In this document: piece after piece, positions 1-13,761 of the stretch | Numbering within the stretch: position 1 is the first letter of the stretch | Layout: the number at the start of each line of letters is the position of its first letter | Assembly (NCBI GenBank): GCA_940671915.1 | Contig: CALNVZ010003433.1 | Span: 25,168,805-25,232,804 of the forward strand | Reading direction: 5' to 3' | Source: Paracentrotus lividus | Taxonomy: Eukaryota > Echinodermata > Echinoidea > Camarodonta > Echinidae | DNA: 64,000 nucleotides | Position numbers and translations under genes: made by a program | The notes under the pieces: generated by a model | Told to the model about the DNA's origin: nothing | What the model saw: only the letters and a program-made list of their open reading frames with translations | Databases searched by the model: none

Positions 1-363
1 TCATCTTAAAACATTTATCCTGTTCCTTTTAATGTCCAGGTGTCGACAGAATAAATTCGGATCTTATTTTTTTCTTTTTTTTTTTAGTCGAGAAATGAAC
101 ATAACAACAATCATATTTCATTACTTGCAAAACATGAAATAACATGAAATTGAAATGGCTTGATTTGAGGAAATTATAAGATATTATTTTGTAGTGAAAA
201 TTGCGATTAGAATGATCATGGTGATATAAATCCTTGGTTCCCAAGAGAGTAAGGCCAGTCTCTTCACACCCTGCCATCAAATCATCTCACCCTCATCTCA
301 CGTCTCATAGCACCCTATCAACACTAGCAACCCAGGTTACACTGACGACAGACATACAAGAGA

Positions 364-469
364 CCAGTGTCCTGTAACATAAAATAGATACGATCAATCT
401 TACGATTCATTTTAGCTCTTAGTTCGCAGCTTAGTAGATAGATAGATCTTTTATGTTACAGGTCACTGG
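364..469. mobile_element. MITE-like element with 21-bp inverted termini
   Basis: The left end CCAGTGTCCTGTAACATAAA (364-383) is repeated inverted at 449-469 with one mismatch. Length is 106 bp with no coding. The terminus resembles that of the element at 33911-34154 (GTAACATAAA...TTACGAT), so both likely belong to one non-autonomous family. Confidence 0.6.
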
Positions 470-799
470 AAAAATAACAGCTTTGCTGAAAGTTGTAAGG
501 GCAGGCTTTAAAGTGTGACAGGTTTAAGCCTATATCAAATGAAAATTTATTCCCAAACCCTTAACTCGCGTCTGATAGCGCTCTAACAATCCATTACCCT
601 ATTCACATAGATCAGGCAAAATCAGCTAAATCAATATCATTATCAAAACTCCCCATGTACGCTAGTCCTCAAGTATGAGATCCTTAAAAGGGATAAACAA
701 TGGTACTATTTTTGTTTACATAGTCTATTTTTTCATGGCTAGCTGTGCCCATGAAATTAAAAATGAATATTCGAAGTGGTATTGTATCTCAATATCAAT

Positions 800-1055
800 A
801 TGTCTCGGACACATAGAGACGTCTCTGATAATTTTGTCCGTCGCGGAAACGTTCTGTGTGATGTCTCCGCGACGAAAAAAACAAATACATTAAGCATGTT
901 CGATTTTCCTGCAGCTCACGAGACATTGTGGCTACTCATGAAAGGTCGCGGAGACGTCTTTGCGACCAGTCTCCAAATCGTCTCGAATCCGTCTCAAACG
1001 CATCCCAAACTAGTCTCCAATTCGTCTCATGGCAAGACAGATACCACTATTACAG
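800..1055. repeat. gtctc/gagac-rich dispersed repeat, copy 1
   Basis: This stretch carries repeated CGTCTC and GAGACG words and ends with ATACCACTAT. The same mixture recurs at 6270-6400 and 60085-60305, the latter also ending CAGATACCACTAT. It is probably a degraded DNA-transposon family. Confidence 0.5.
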
Positions 1056-4000
1056 TCCACATGCCCTACGCGTGTAAGCTTCGACTGCCTCAAATACCAA
1101 CATTAGTTGTTCCTTCTAATATAGCATACCCTGTGGGAGTTTAGCATACACCTGCTCCAGGGTATAACACGTGCAGTAATTACATTTTGCTGTGTGTATT
1201 TCTCATTAACCAGCCTCTGCAGTATGACATTGTGCAAATTTGTAAGGAAATTACAAAGTTTATATCAAGGTCATACCGTCATGTTGGTTCTCTAATAACT
1301 GATCATCACCGAAATGTGGCAATTAGCATTTTGATTATTTTTTGTCGGATTGTTTTCCTCCAACGTTCATTCTTGCTCAAGTGGCAGTGGAGTTAAAACA
1401 TACCAATTTTCTGCTTATAAGATCCTAAAATCTAAAAATGTATGTTTGCTTAAGGACCATGAGGACATACGGTTTTAAGTCTTACCGATATACGTATTCA
1501 AATTGACAGTCATGACAGTGATAATTAACGCCTTACCAAAGGATACTTTTGACCATTGTCGTTAATGAATCTATAAACTTTGCTTCATGTGTCTCCCAAT
1601 GATATCATGACAAACAACTCTTACTTGCTCTCATATTCTCATTTTCACTAATTGGTAACACCATTTAAAAGCAATGACTGAAATTATCCTACCTAGGGCC
1701 AATAGTAATGATGCTGGAAATGGAAATAGGAATAAAAATTCTGACTGAATATGAATCGATCAAGACAGTACAGAAACATAGCAAAAGAAATGAGCCTCTA
1801 CTTTCCATTGGAATTCAAGGATGAATGTTATGGTTTCATTAATCCATAAATTCAGTTAGTAGTCACTTGTGGTGTTCAACAGACAGGTGTACGTGGTAGT
1901 GATTGATTGGGTTGAGCATGGAGGCAAATGAACAGATATTAAATAGTCTATGATTTCGTATTACACTGGCCTGACTACTGGTCATAGATTAACAAAAAAA
2001 ATATAAATAAAGTGACAGGCATGAATTATATGGAACAACGGCAGAGAGAAAGAGACATAATTTGCGGGGAGGGCTTGGAGCTTGGGGTAAAGAAATCATT
2101 GCCCCAGAATTTGTCGGTTCCTCTCTCTTCTTTCCTGCCGACGGTCGATGGACATCCAACCTAACATGTCCGACACGGATATCCGTTAGGGCATGCCCTG
2201 ATCCACCATGGCGAAACTGCAGTTTTGGAACGATATTCAAGGGCAAAAATGCTATACAAGTGAAGATGTTTAAATTCGACAGGTTACCTTAGCAGAAAAG
2301 TACATAAGGATTGCGCATAGATAAGGTTAACACTACAATTTGACTTTAAAAATGGAGTTACTTTGGGCAATACAGAGAGCGCAGATTACAGAATCAGATG
2401 CGTATCATCATGATCATCATGATCATGTCTATATGAAATTGCAGCGATAACAATCTGCGGAATTACATACCGAAGAGATGTAGATAACAAGAGCAATTAA
2501 ATCGTACTGTCACTACCCTCAATCGAGTGTCGGTGTTCATTGACATTTGTCGACTTTCTCGCTTCAAAGATCGCCGTAGTGGGACTGGTCCATAGCCGCG
2601 TTGCTCTCCCTGCAACAGGCAACACAAGCAGCCTAATGACAAGCCTAATAATTCCCAACCCGCAGGGTAAGGGCTATCTTTTACCGCAGCCACACAGGCC
2701 GCATCGACCCAAAGTCGAATTTCAAACGGAACAGAATAACACTAGACCGCAGATGGCTGGTTAGCAGTGGATCGCTAATCGCTTTCGACGTACGTGTGAC
2801 TGATGTGCCTTTATTGACGTGTCTTGGTAACGACTACGGATCCCGCGAGGGAACCCAGAGGAAGAACAAAAATGGAATACAAATGAGCTCCATAGGTCAA
2901 AAAGATATGTCATGTGTATTTCTGAACGGAAACCGAGGAGCTAAAAAATAAAGTTCATGAAATAATATTGAGTGTTGTTTATCTGTTTTCGGTCACACAT
3001 TTCATTTTTTTCTGTACGATTACGATATGCAATCTCAAATTTCATGCATTAAAAATGGTGAACGGTACGCTCAGACCACTCCTCAAGCCATGTTCTTTTT
3101 TTTTCCCCGGTATATTCTGCCTTCGTCGCAACCTAATCAGATGATACAATATTTTCTAACTAAAAGGTATCTGATGAGTCGTTCGTCGAAAGACCTTACC
3201 GTGCATGATAATGTAAAGAGACATACAGAATAAAACGCAGACAAGACAGTAGCAACAGGAAACAGAAGCTAAGTCAGGTAACATCTTACAATAAATTACA
3301 CTCTTTCGAGCCACATCTAGCAAAGCAAAACTGGATGCCAAACCGTATTTGCCACCTTCAAAGAAGACATATTAGTCACAATTTGTAACGACAATTATAA
3401 AGGTATCCACACATTTCAACCGACCAGAAATATATTGGTGTACAAACTTTGATATCCACTGTCCGGACCAAAGGAAAGACTATCAATTCAAAGATGGCGT
3501 CATGACCCAAAGCACGATTGCATGAAGGACGCCGAAAAGAAGGTTATTGACATGAATTCCAACATTCATGTTCAGGCTCGCCGACTCAGTCGCTGTTATT
3601 CTAAATTAATCTTAGCAGCGAACTGGAAATATTAAAGGGGACCAGTCATGATAAAGGGTGAGAATCTTGGTAAGATATGAAATCATCGGCTGTACATAGG
3701 TCTACACATGCATTTTGCATGCATAATAAGCACTGACGTATTATAATTGAATGCTTGTTATAATGTGTCGATCAAGCATGATCAAAATGTCACATTATTA
3801 TTATTCATATAATTATTTTACATTATCATTCGACTCGCGAGCTTCTCATTTTCTTCTTCTAATTGGTTTCTTCATAAAGTCATTACCAATACTTTTACCG
3901 TATTGTGTTTTCGTAAAGATCTTTGTGAACAGTAGGCCTATTATTTATCATCGGAAGAAGATGTAGATTTGCTCCAGGTCTGGTAATCGAAGCGGTATCG

Positions 4001-4072
4001 TTTAAGAGATATACTCTAGAATAGGATTTTTTTTAGGTATTCTACATAATATAAACCATATCTCGCTTTATA

Positions 4073-4626
4073 CAGTCTGTGTCAAATAAAATGGTACAGT
4101 TCGAAAACATTTTTTTTTTGTAGCATGAAGATTGATAACAGCTATAACAGGTATTTTCATAAAGCAGGAAAAGAAGACTTTCTTCTGCAATTTTTCTCAT
4201 CACATTTGGTGCAGTATTTCTTGAGATATGACTCATTTTTTATAATCAAGCAAAATCAATTTTTCGCACGCCGTCTCATGCGTTTGTGTATGATTTTGCA
4301 TAATAACCGTGAATTCGGTGCTCCAGAACAATAAACATGCTTAATTTCGATTTGTTCCTCGTCACACAAAACTTAGCATAACTTTTGTTTTACGAAAGCA
4401 AATTATACAGGACAAAGCGTATCAACAAGAAAATATTTTGGCTTTAATTTGATACCACAAACACACATTCAGTGGCGGATCCAGGACTTCATTACAGGGG
4501 GGGGGGGGGCAAAATCGGAATTTCAGATTTTGGTACACCCAAATTTTTCCCCCGTTACACCTGGCGAGCGAAAAGGTACACTCGACTGTACCATTTTTTT
4601 TTTTTTTTTTTTTTTTACACAGACTG
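4073..4626. mobile_element. mariner/Tc1-type non-autonomous element, copy 1
   Basis: It starts TA|CAGTCTGTGTCAAATAAAAT and ends ACACAGACTG. The body is clearly homologous to the copies at 40333 and 47167, with shared blocks such as catcacatttggt and tttcgatttgttcctcgt. About 100 bp near the right end (4470-4575) is replaced by an unrelated insert beginning GTGGCGGATCCAGGA with a G-run. No transposase is present. Confidence 0.7.
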
Positions 4627-6269
4627 TGTATTAAACTTTTTATATACATACTGATTAAAAGCTCTTTAAAAACAATTTCAGCAATGCCGGAATAAAAGTA
4701 CCTCTTTTCCTGACATTTTAACCATTACTGTATGCAAAATGCTCTCAGTCCACTAAAACCACCAACCGCGAACAAACATCAACTCAACAACAGGGACTTA
4801 GAGCTCACCATAGGCGATTACTTCAATTTACATTGCCCTTCATCAGTAACTTGCTATGTATGATATACAGCGGACTGAAATTAGCGATCATTACTGGTCT
4901 CATCCCTCAGGAATGATTACATGGCCTAGTTGTTATCCATTCACATACTGAATGTCAGCAATGACGTAGTCTTGTTAAGGAAGCATTTGTGCCCACCAAA
5001 GTTGATGAATGATTGGACAACCAACACACACTCTTGTGGGTTGATTATGAGAAGGTTTGGATGTTGAAACTACATTTAAAAGATTGTTTAAGTAGGGGAT
5101 TTTTTCAAATTTGAAGTTCGATAATCATTTGTTATGTATATGCTTTGCTCGTGCTTTACCCATCTCAAATATTTAAAGACCGCTAAATCACCTTTTTGCC
5201 TAACCTTTCATATTTCAAACTTGCTGGGAAGAAGCGTGTCGTTGAATATTTATGACAGACAAAAGAGGATTCACGGTGTTTGGTTGCATAAAACCCCTAT
5301 ATCCTGAGGAAGGTAATACTACTGCCTCGGAAAGCATGAGCTGGTAGATTTAGACAGTTGTTTTCCATTTATAATTTTGGATGCTTTGTAATAGCAAAGA
5401 AAAATTTTGTTCAAATTATTATTATTATGTGTGACTTGTGCACCTATCCATGTGTGACAACCCACAGACTTTAATTTGGACGGAACTTCAGGAAAGACAT
5501 CGAATTGTTTGGCATGGCGCTTCACAGGTTATGCGGTCATACTGGTCATAGAATTCAACCACATTCAACCAGTTCTCCAACGTTATCAATGATATTTACA
5601 TGTAACCAAGGGATCGACATAAACTTTGTAGTAATCCATTAGAACGTGTTTGTTATTTAATCAAGTTTTATGTCACTCATTTTCAACAGTATGACATCAC
5701 TGTAAAGCTAACACTGCCTCCCATGCCTTCCCGACCACAACGTATGTGGCACATCCCATGTAGTACTTCGAGAACGCCAACTCAGAACTTTGATTTAAAA
5801 ATGGACTGTAGTACGTCTACGTCACTCGAACACTCCCCCTCTTTGCTCTCTTAAGAGGAAAACAAAATCACATCAAGTAAAGTTTGTTAAACGCTAACAC
5901 TGCGGTAACACGTTGCCAAGTCTTTGAGTGGCACTGTCTCACCTCATTACAATCCGTCAAGTACTACTAGAACACAGTCGATACAAACCTTTGACTATGT
6001 CCAGAAGTGATGAACTGTTTTATGAGGTAGAATGCAGGTACATGTATGTTTGCAGAGGTCTAGAAAGCAGGATGAAGAAAATTTTTGCAATAAGCCTCTA
6101 TCCATGGTGTAATTCATGGCCGGTCATTGAGATACTGATTCAGTGGCAAAGTTTACGGGCGCTGCAGCACGCTGCTTTGAAAACCATGGCAACATTTCCT
6201 CATGAATTAATATATCCAATCTTTTGAGCTATAACATGGAAACATGCATATGATGGTATCTATTAACCT

Positions 6270-6400
6270 GTGTTCAGACGGGTTAGAGACTTTTTCGCGA
6301 CTGCGTCTCGGAGTTGTCTTGGAGACATCTCCCAATTCTCCGTGACGTTGCGAGAAAATCGAACACGTCCATACTCTCGGCGACGTCTCCTGAAATGAGC
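6270..6400. repeat. gtctc/gagac-rich dispersed repeat, copy 2
   Basis: Words such as GCGTCTCGG, TTGGAGACATCTCC and GGCGACGTCTCC recur here as at 800-1055 and 60085-60305. The boundaries are diffuse. Confidence 0.45.
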
Positions 6401-6959
6401 TATCCCCTTAAATCATACCAATGGCGTGTATTTATACATTCTTCAACTGATCATGTTACAACTGAAGATGACCTAGAAGGGGCAAAGTTATCCTGATTAT
6501 GAATTTAGATATTGTAACAAGACAGATCCAGTTTCTGGGCTTCATACTAGCTTACAGGACAAGAAGGAAGAAACTACTTAATGTTACAAAATAGATTGAC
6601 TGGTTTGAGTAACCTCTTTAGTGCCCCCTTGCGAAAAATAAATTACGAGTCTGTAAAAAGTACAAACTGATTTTATATAATAACTCGTGCATGTCGTGTG
6701 TCTAAAAACTGCAGGATTCCCTCTTCCCCTTCACTATTCACCCATCACCTCGATAAGATGAATGATAATAAATGGACATAAATGATTATTTTTTTTTTAC
6801 TAATTCTTTCATTCAACTTTCTTTCTGACCATCATTTCCATTGCTGCTTTACATGACTTGACTGCTTCCTTTCTAAATCAACTTTATTTCCTGTATTTCC
6901 TTCTATTTATTTACTCTTACCTGATATGAAATCAGTTCAAATACCAAAAAACCTTTAAA

Positions 6960-6964
<5 letters not shown>

Positions 6965-6993
<29 letters not shown>
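6965..6993. repeat. (GT)n microsatellite
   Basis: About fourteen GT dinucleotides run in a row. Confidence 0.9.
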
Positions 6994-6996
<3 letters not shown>

Positions 6997-7957
6997 TTGT
7001 TTTTGCTTTTTTTATTTTACTTTTTCCTTGGAGGCAGGGGGTCCCTATGTAGCTTTAAAATAAAAAAGACCCCGCATTCCGGTACTCTTAACAATTACGG
7101 TTTGGAGTGTAATCTCGCCAATTTTGACTGTGCTTATCAATCTCAGTGTTTTCGGGGTTTTTTCCATCTAGTTTTTGCAGTATTTGGGTGGGTAGGGGAT
7201 GCCCTATTTTTTATTTTTATTTATTTATTTTTTGTTTCCTTTCGGTTGAATTCTCTTACGTGTTTATATCTAATTCAGCCTTTGGATTGCAATGTTGCCT
7301 AGAATGTTCAATACATTTTCAATCAATATTTTCTCGAGCTCGTCTCATGTGACGTGTTCACTACAGGGGCTGTGTGCAGAGAATACTGCAACGTTTTCCC
7401 AATTAAAACCGCCTGGGGATCTAAGGGGCTTAAGTATCGCTGATCCCGAGGAAGAATCAAAATAAGCATTGGCGAATGCTACTAAGTGAAATGGCTTTAG
7501 GGCTCAGCGTGGATTAGAGAGAGGTCTCTCCTTACCCCACTGGCAACAGTAGAAAGCATGTCCGATCCGCTCTATACAGCCTACAACCGGTTCGAGAAGG
7601 CAATGTCTTAACCAATCACAATGCATGTGGCGCCGAATGAACGCACGTGATTAGAAGGGGTTTTCCCTTTGATAAAATGTCAAATAAATAGAGCTTCAAG
7701 ATGGATTATTTTTATCTTCATTACATTAATCTCACAGTTACGTCAACATCTGTTAAGTTAAAAGAGAGATAAATCAAGGAAATAGTTGATAATAATTGAC
7801 GGCTTTGATATGGCTCCGTTAATAATCAACGAACCGTCGGTCATCACTAAGAACGTTTCACATATTAAAATGCTTATCCGACTACATTAACGGTCGACAT
7901 CATCTTACATTCCTAGTGGGAAAACAATTAAATGAATTACTTTCCCGACAGACAAAC

Positions 7958-8010
7958 CGTGACAGGAATCGAACTCATCATTTGCTTGCCCAGGCAGGTG
8001 ATAAAACTAC
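7958..8010 (-). repeat. tRNA-like SINE head or tRNA relic
   Basis: On the minus strand GAGTTCGATTCC matches a Pol III B box, preceded by a stem-like CACCTGCCTGGGCAAGC. No complete cloverleaf can be folded by eye, so it is not called as a tRNA gene. Confidence 0.35.
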
Positions 8011-8239
8011 TTGATTTTGATACTTTATACCCTCGTTATCATTATTATTCTTATTATTTTATACAATAAGTTGATATCATCAATAGATATCGAGGCAAAT
8101 CCGTGGAACTTCGTGTAAAGGAAATAATTCCATTGTTAGTTTAATGAAAAGGACAATGGTGGAAGTAATTGGAATCTTTAAAACTACAGACACAAACATA
8201 ATCTTTGTGATAATATATTTGTTTAATTATTTTTTTTTT

Positions 8240-8260
8240 TTTCTCTCTCTCTCTCTCTCA
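8240..8260. repeat. (CT)n microsatellite
   Basis: A CT run follows a T tract. Confidence 0.85.
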
Positions 8261-9283
8261 CTGTATCTACTAATGCATGGATTCGTTTGAACACAGTCAT
8301 GTTTTAATTCACAGAATGCCCTTCATTTTCTAGCAATCAACAAAAAACGAGATTAACAAACTTTCTGAACTCGGCCAATGACCGCATCTATAATCAATCG
8401 AATCTGACTAATCAAACCAAAAGGCGTCAAGGGTGTCAACATAACATGTTGCGGTTTGAAATTACCGTCATTATTTGATTAATATTATATTCAATTTAAT
8501 TGTTTCCCCGAAGGCCTTGATAATGATGGAGAGGATTAGCCTAATTATTTTGTCATCCCAATGCAATCTTTCATAGCGTATAAACACATCTGTCACTGAA
8601 CTAATGGGAGAGTCACTCATCGCTCAGGCATACATTCACTGATGAGTACCAGAAAGACGTTACCTCTTCTAAAAGGTATATCCTGAGACTAAACAGGCGG
8701 CCTTATTGCTATACACATACACGGCAAAATATTACCTGAAAACTTTCTGCCACTAAACTAATGGAAGTGTTTCTCATCGGCGAGGCATAAGCTTCCTTCT
8801 TGAGAGCCAGAACGGCTTTAATTCTTTGTAAAGTACTTTGTTGAGATTTAGCTAACTGCTTTATTGCTCTTATAAGTCGAGGTGAGTAATGACATGGGAC
8901 CTTTCTGGGTATGTAAATACAATACGACAGACAGACTCTGAATAAACATTCCAGACATAGATAGCTACGGGTGGGACCGCAGAGAACTTTCTATGGACGT
9001 TGTATAGCAATGGGTTATTAAAACCATGCTCCTCAGAGGTGAAAAGTATTAATTACCTAATCATTTGGAAAACAAATACGAAAGAAAACCTTTAGCATCA
9101 GCTGTAAAATAGAGTGAGGAATTTGGAAATATTATAGAAATGTTATAATTTTCTTAAATTGCTGTTGTTATAATTTGCATGGCATTGTGGAATTTACATA
9201 TTGTAAAAAAAAAAAAAAAAAATTAAATAAATAAAAAATGTCTTAATGAATTTTCTTTAATGCCAGTGCTGGAGGATTAAATA

Positions 9284-9336
9284 TGTGTGTGTGTGGGTGG
9301 TGGGTGTGCGTGTGTTTGTGTGTATGTGTGAGGGTG

Positions 9337-9379
<43 letters not shown>

Positions 9380-9401
9380 TATATATATTATATATATATA
9401 T
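9284..9401. repeat. (GT)n then (AT)n compound microsatellite
   Basis: Interrupted GT repeats lead into a long alternating AT tract that could extrude as a cruciform. Confidence 0.9.
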
Positions 9402-10347
9402 TGCTTTAATCACTTTGCAGAGTGATTTCCAAGATTAGCGCAACAAGGGATTCTTTAAGATTCCTCTAAAAAAACACATTATAACTTGTATTATTAAAGC
9501 ATGAATTTGGAAGAGCTATAAGATATCAAATACGTGATTCCCGACTCCGTACCAAACACTGACTTCGACAGGAGACATGTCACTCGTTGTATAATTCTAA
9601 CAGATCATATTTGAAAACCAAAGTTTGTATTTATTTATAATATCTTACTACCATAATGCCAACTCTCAGCAGCGTCACATTTCTTAGTATCATATTTGGA
9701 TCGTTGTTATGAAAGGTGGAATTTAAATAAATCCCATTTCAGATCGACATGCACTGCAGCACTATGCTTTCCACAAAACCCTCTTTCAATAAACATCATT
9801 AAGCAAAAGTACAAGATATCTTTGGTGTAATTACTATCTATTATAGAAATATTTTCTAGTATTTATCCCATATATTAATGCTAAAGGTTTATTTAAATTG
9901 CTTGAAATATACCATAACTTTTAAAATTACCATGATCAATTTGTATTGCAAAGGGTAAAGCTTCTTGAAATCGCACTTGAGATAGACATGGGGCCTGATA
10001 TTTATCATAGGTCTGTTTTCTCAAACACTACTCAAAACTATTCTCTCGACCGTGGATCGTGATAATTCATTATAATGTGTGTTTCGCGCGTCTCCTTTTT
10101 AAGCAGACAGTCCAAATTACAGGAATATATATATCTTTAAATACAGTTTATTTTAAAAGTTACACGTTAAGATATAGTTCGATTCTTGGTCAATCTTGCA
10201 GAATTTTCCGATTTCATAAATGTCATTGGGTTCTTTTGCACTCACGTGCATATACAATATAATCATAATTCCGAAGTATCAATATCATTCTACTAAATAC
10301 GAAAGGTCACCTTTGAAGATAATCGTATTGTCTTTAACAATAACACT

Positions 10348-10353
10348 TTTAAT
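10348..10353 (-). promoter_or_regulatory. Possible polyadenylation signal ATTAAA
   Basis: ATTAAA on the minus strand lies 70 nt beyond the TGA at 10423. It is a common variant of AATAAA. Such hexamers are frequent by chance in AT-rich DNA. Confidence 0.25.
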
Positions 10354-10422
10354 CGCATTTGACGTAGTGCTTATGATTGAGGCTGAATCTTAACCTGATA
10401 TTTGCCGATGGTTATTTGTTTC

Positions 10423-10505
10423 TCAGGCCTGTTCAAACACGAAGACCTGCTGTCTTTTTAGCTTTGCTTTCAGTCGTTCATCATCAATAATCACCCCCAC
10501 GTACT
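10423..10505 (-). CDS. CATSPERB: Probable last exon, cytoplasmic tail and stop
   Basis: Acceptor cttttcttcgttgaacag|AG is excellent. After two bases, 26 codons end in TGA. The product YVGVIIDDERLKAKLKRQQV, then FVFEQA, is charged and would suit a short cytoplasmic tail. Its membership of the same gene is inferred only from strand, order and the presence of a stop. The exon joining it to 13957 is missing. Confidence 0.4.
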
Positions 10506-13500
10506 CTGTTCAACGAAGAAAAGGCGGTTATGTGTGTTTTAAAAACAATCAACAATGTTAGATATTTGCACAGTGCGATGGATATCCCATTTCAGGGTCC
10601 TTTCAGGCTCCGGTGCTATCTAATTAAGATATGAACATATCGTATTTCCGAAATAACTTAATAAGAAGCTATTAATCACTAAAAAAACGCTGTTTCTATG
10701 TTTTTATTATGAAAAACGCGTATTGCACAGAGGCCTTGAAGGTTTTTTTTTTAATACGTGGAGGGGCTGAAAAAAAAAAAAAATAATAAATTCCGCAACC
10801 CTTGTTGCATATTAATTTAGTTTTTAAGAACGATTTTATTTGCTGATTCAGATTCAGATTTAGATTCAGATTAATTTATTCGTCAATATATGAAAAAAAA
10901 AATATAAAAAATTGCCTTCCACTGCCAGTGGACAAAGTATATACAATACAATAATATATAAACAATAGAAATGAAATTACATGAACAATACAAGATACTT
11001 AAATATGTAAGCACAATAACAACATTGCACGTAAGATAAAGGAATAGAAAAGAGAGAGAGAGAGAGAGAATGGAGTTAGGCAGAGAGATAGAGAGAAGGA
11101 GAAAAGAAGGTAATAATAGAGGCAGTAGAATGAGTAAGTGTAAAAGAGGAAAAAATCGATATGAAATAAGGCTACTACGGAGCAAATAATTCAAACGTAG
11201 CACATGAAGAATAAACTTAAATTCAAAATCTAAGAGCGATATAAGAGTGATATCAACCTTTTCCAACTTTATAAAAACAATCTGTTTTAAGTTCGTGAGA
11301 TTCTACTAGAATATGTTTTGGTTGGAACTAGGCTAAACAACTCTGACCGGATTTCCTATTCCCAACAACGCAAACACTCGAAACCATCGAAGAGGCCTGG
11401 AATGGGGGTAACCTGAGCCCCCCGACGCCCTCGCTGGCACCCTCCAGGCTAAACCAATCCCAGGCTTCCAACAAACAAAATACGTGCAACTTTATTAGGC
11501 TTGTCAAATAGACCCCCGTTACTTACTTTATGTCTCCTTGTTTTCGCTCAGCTTTAATAAGGAATGTAATTTTGACTTTCTTATTAGTTTGATAATTTTA
11601 CCTAGAAATGGGTTTGATGCCGATCAAATGTTACAGATACATTAAATTTGTATTACTTCGATTTACCATTAAGCAGTGCAATTACTTTACACTTTACACT
11701 AAACAAGTAAATGGTACTTATGAGGTAATTTTAAAGACTTAAATGGATGCAGGCTGAAAATGAAAAGTGTCCATGTTGTGATAATATTTCATATCTTCAG
11801 ACTTAAATAAGCGTATCCACCTCCCGTGGGCAGTATTATATTGTTGAATACCCAGGGCAATAACCGTTTATGTCTTATCACCTTTAACATAACACTTTAT
11901 AAGTCTGTTAAAATATGCTTTAGACTTGCATATAAAGGTTCTCTGAACCCCGTAACCATGGAAACAAAGTTTTTATGTTACAGCCGAGGGTGTGGCCAAA
12001 GGATCCCAGCTTATGGACGCTGAGGCTTGCTCTACTTGAAACAAATACTGGTCTAAAAGGAGAGACTAAATCCCTCCCTGTCTGCCTGTCATGAAGAAGA
12101 TTGCATTGCTGTAAACGAAGCTATGTAAGATGCACAAAATCGAACAACATTGCCCGACAGCTGATGAAGGTTCAGGAAATCTAGTCGTAGCTCTTTTTCC
12201 TTTCCAGCGTTATCGTATACGAGAAAGCGGGTACAGAGCATGTAATAAATATCACGTATTCCCACAATGAGTCTTTACAAAATAAAAAGAACGGAGAGCA
12301 TTAAATGAAGATTTTCAATAAATTTTACATTTAAATTATTGATATCAAACTATTATTTTCTGAGAATTTTGAAAGAACTTGCAGTAAAGTAAACCGGTTA
12401 ATTAGGCCTTCGTTTCTTTAGACATTTCACAATCTAGTGAGCAAATGCCCTTTTGTTTCCAGTTAAATACATTCAATTAATTTAACATCGGTTGACTACA
12501 AAACAAAACAAAAAAGTGAGGCAAATTCAAGTAAAAACTTGAATTCATTGGCAACTCCTCCGATTGATCTTTTTGGTCTCTCAAAAATTACCTTGCTTAT
12601 CAATTATGGGTCAGAAAAACACCAGGAAACAAAATATTAAACAATAATTTTGATTTCCCCCCCCCCCTAGGGGTTTCTTGCGACGTCTTGGAAACAGGAA
12701 ACGCAATGTCATTCTCTTTAGCACAGATATTTAGGTATAAGTTACAATTGATAAATTACATGGCTCTAATTCATCTTTCGGAAAAGATTAATTTGGAAAT
12801 AGGCATTGACATTAAGGTGACATTAAGGGGGAAACAAGTAATGGAGAGAGAAACAGACAGGCAGACAGTGACTTAGTGAGTGCGTGTGTAGGTAGGGTTG
12901 GGCAAATAATTACTTTTTTCTGAGAAGTTATTTCAAACAAGTTACTTCTATAGTCAAATTTGATGTAGAATCCAAAAATGACAACTATTTTCGTGTACGA
13001 TGATGTCTGACGTCGCTAAAGTGCAAAAAACCAAAATACTGTATTTTGCCCATTCATCACACACTTTATAGGTATAAACCGGTTTTTATTTTGTTTCTTT
13101 ATGGATTTTGATGGTCTAAAAGCTCAAATCTGACAAATTTATCATTACCTATGTACCTAGTATGTGTTACAGGTGTTATTTAGTGATTTTGATATGAGGT
13201 GATTTTTGCTCGATATTGACTGAAACTAACTACCAAACTACACTAACAGTCAAATTAGGTAGGATTAATCATGTTGGGTTCCCTGACACCCAAAAGCCAT
13301 ATAAAAACGTAATAAAAGTGGTTTATACCTATTAAAAGTGTGATAATTGGGCATAATACGCCAGTTTGGCGGCCATTTGTTTTTTTGCACTTTAGCGACG
13401 TAAGACGTCATCGTATGCAAAAACAATTGTCATTTTCAGTTTCTACATCGAATTTTACTATAGAAACAACTTGTTTGAAAAAAAAGTTGAGATTCGCCAA

Positions 13501-13711
13501 ACCCTAGTGTAGGGCATGAAGGGGTGTAGATGGTTGTTATTCTTGTTTCGTGGGGGAGGGGTGGTGGCGTAAATTATTGTGTTTGAGGGATAATCTAGAA
13601 GTAACAAGGTGTGGCAATAAGTTTGTGTTTGAGAGAGAGAGAGAGAGAGATAAAATAGGAAATGTATTTTTGGTAGAGGAGATGGTGTGATATAAGGTAT
13701 ATGTACATGAG

Positions 13712-13761
<50 letters not shown>

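Larger units (their letters stand above)
1..10345. other. 3' flank without a supported gene
   Basis: No frame here combines splice sites with recognisable coding content. The stretch holds a small inverted-repeat element (364-469), two gtctc-rich repeat relics (about 800-1055 and 6270-6400), a TA-flanked element (4073-4626), a tRNA-like relic (7958-8010), CT and GT/AT microsatellites and poly-T runs. Open frames at 2062-2292 and 2463-2693 overlap on opposite strands in a more GC-rich patch and are not recognised. Confidence 0.5.

Noticed and set aside
10883-11266. 127-codon hydrophobic minus-strand frame that could supply the missing membrane helix
   Set aside because: It is AT-rich and GA-repeat low complexity overlapping a LINE tail, and no splice borders fit.
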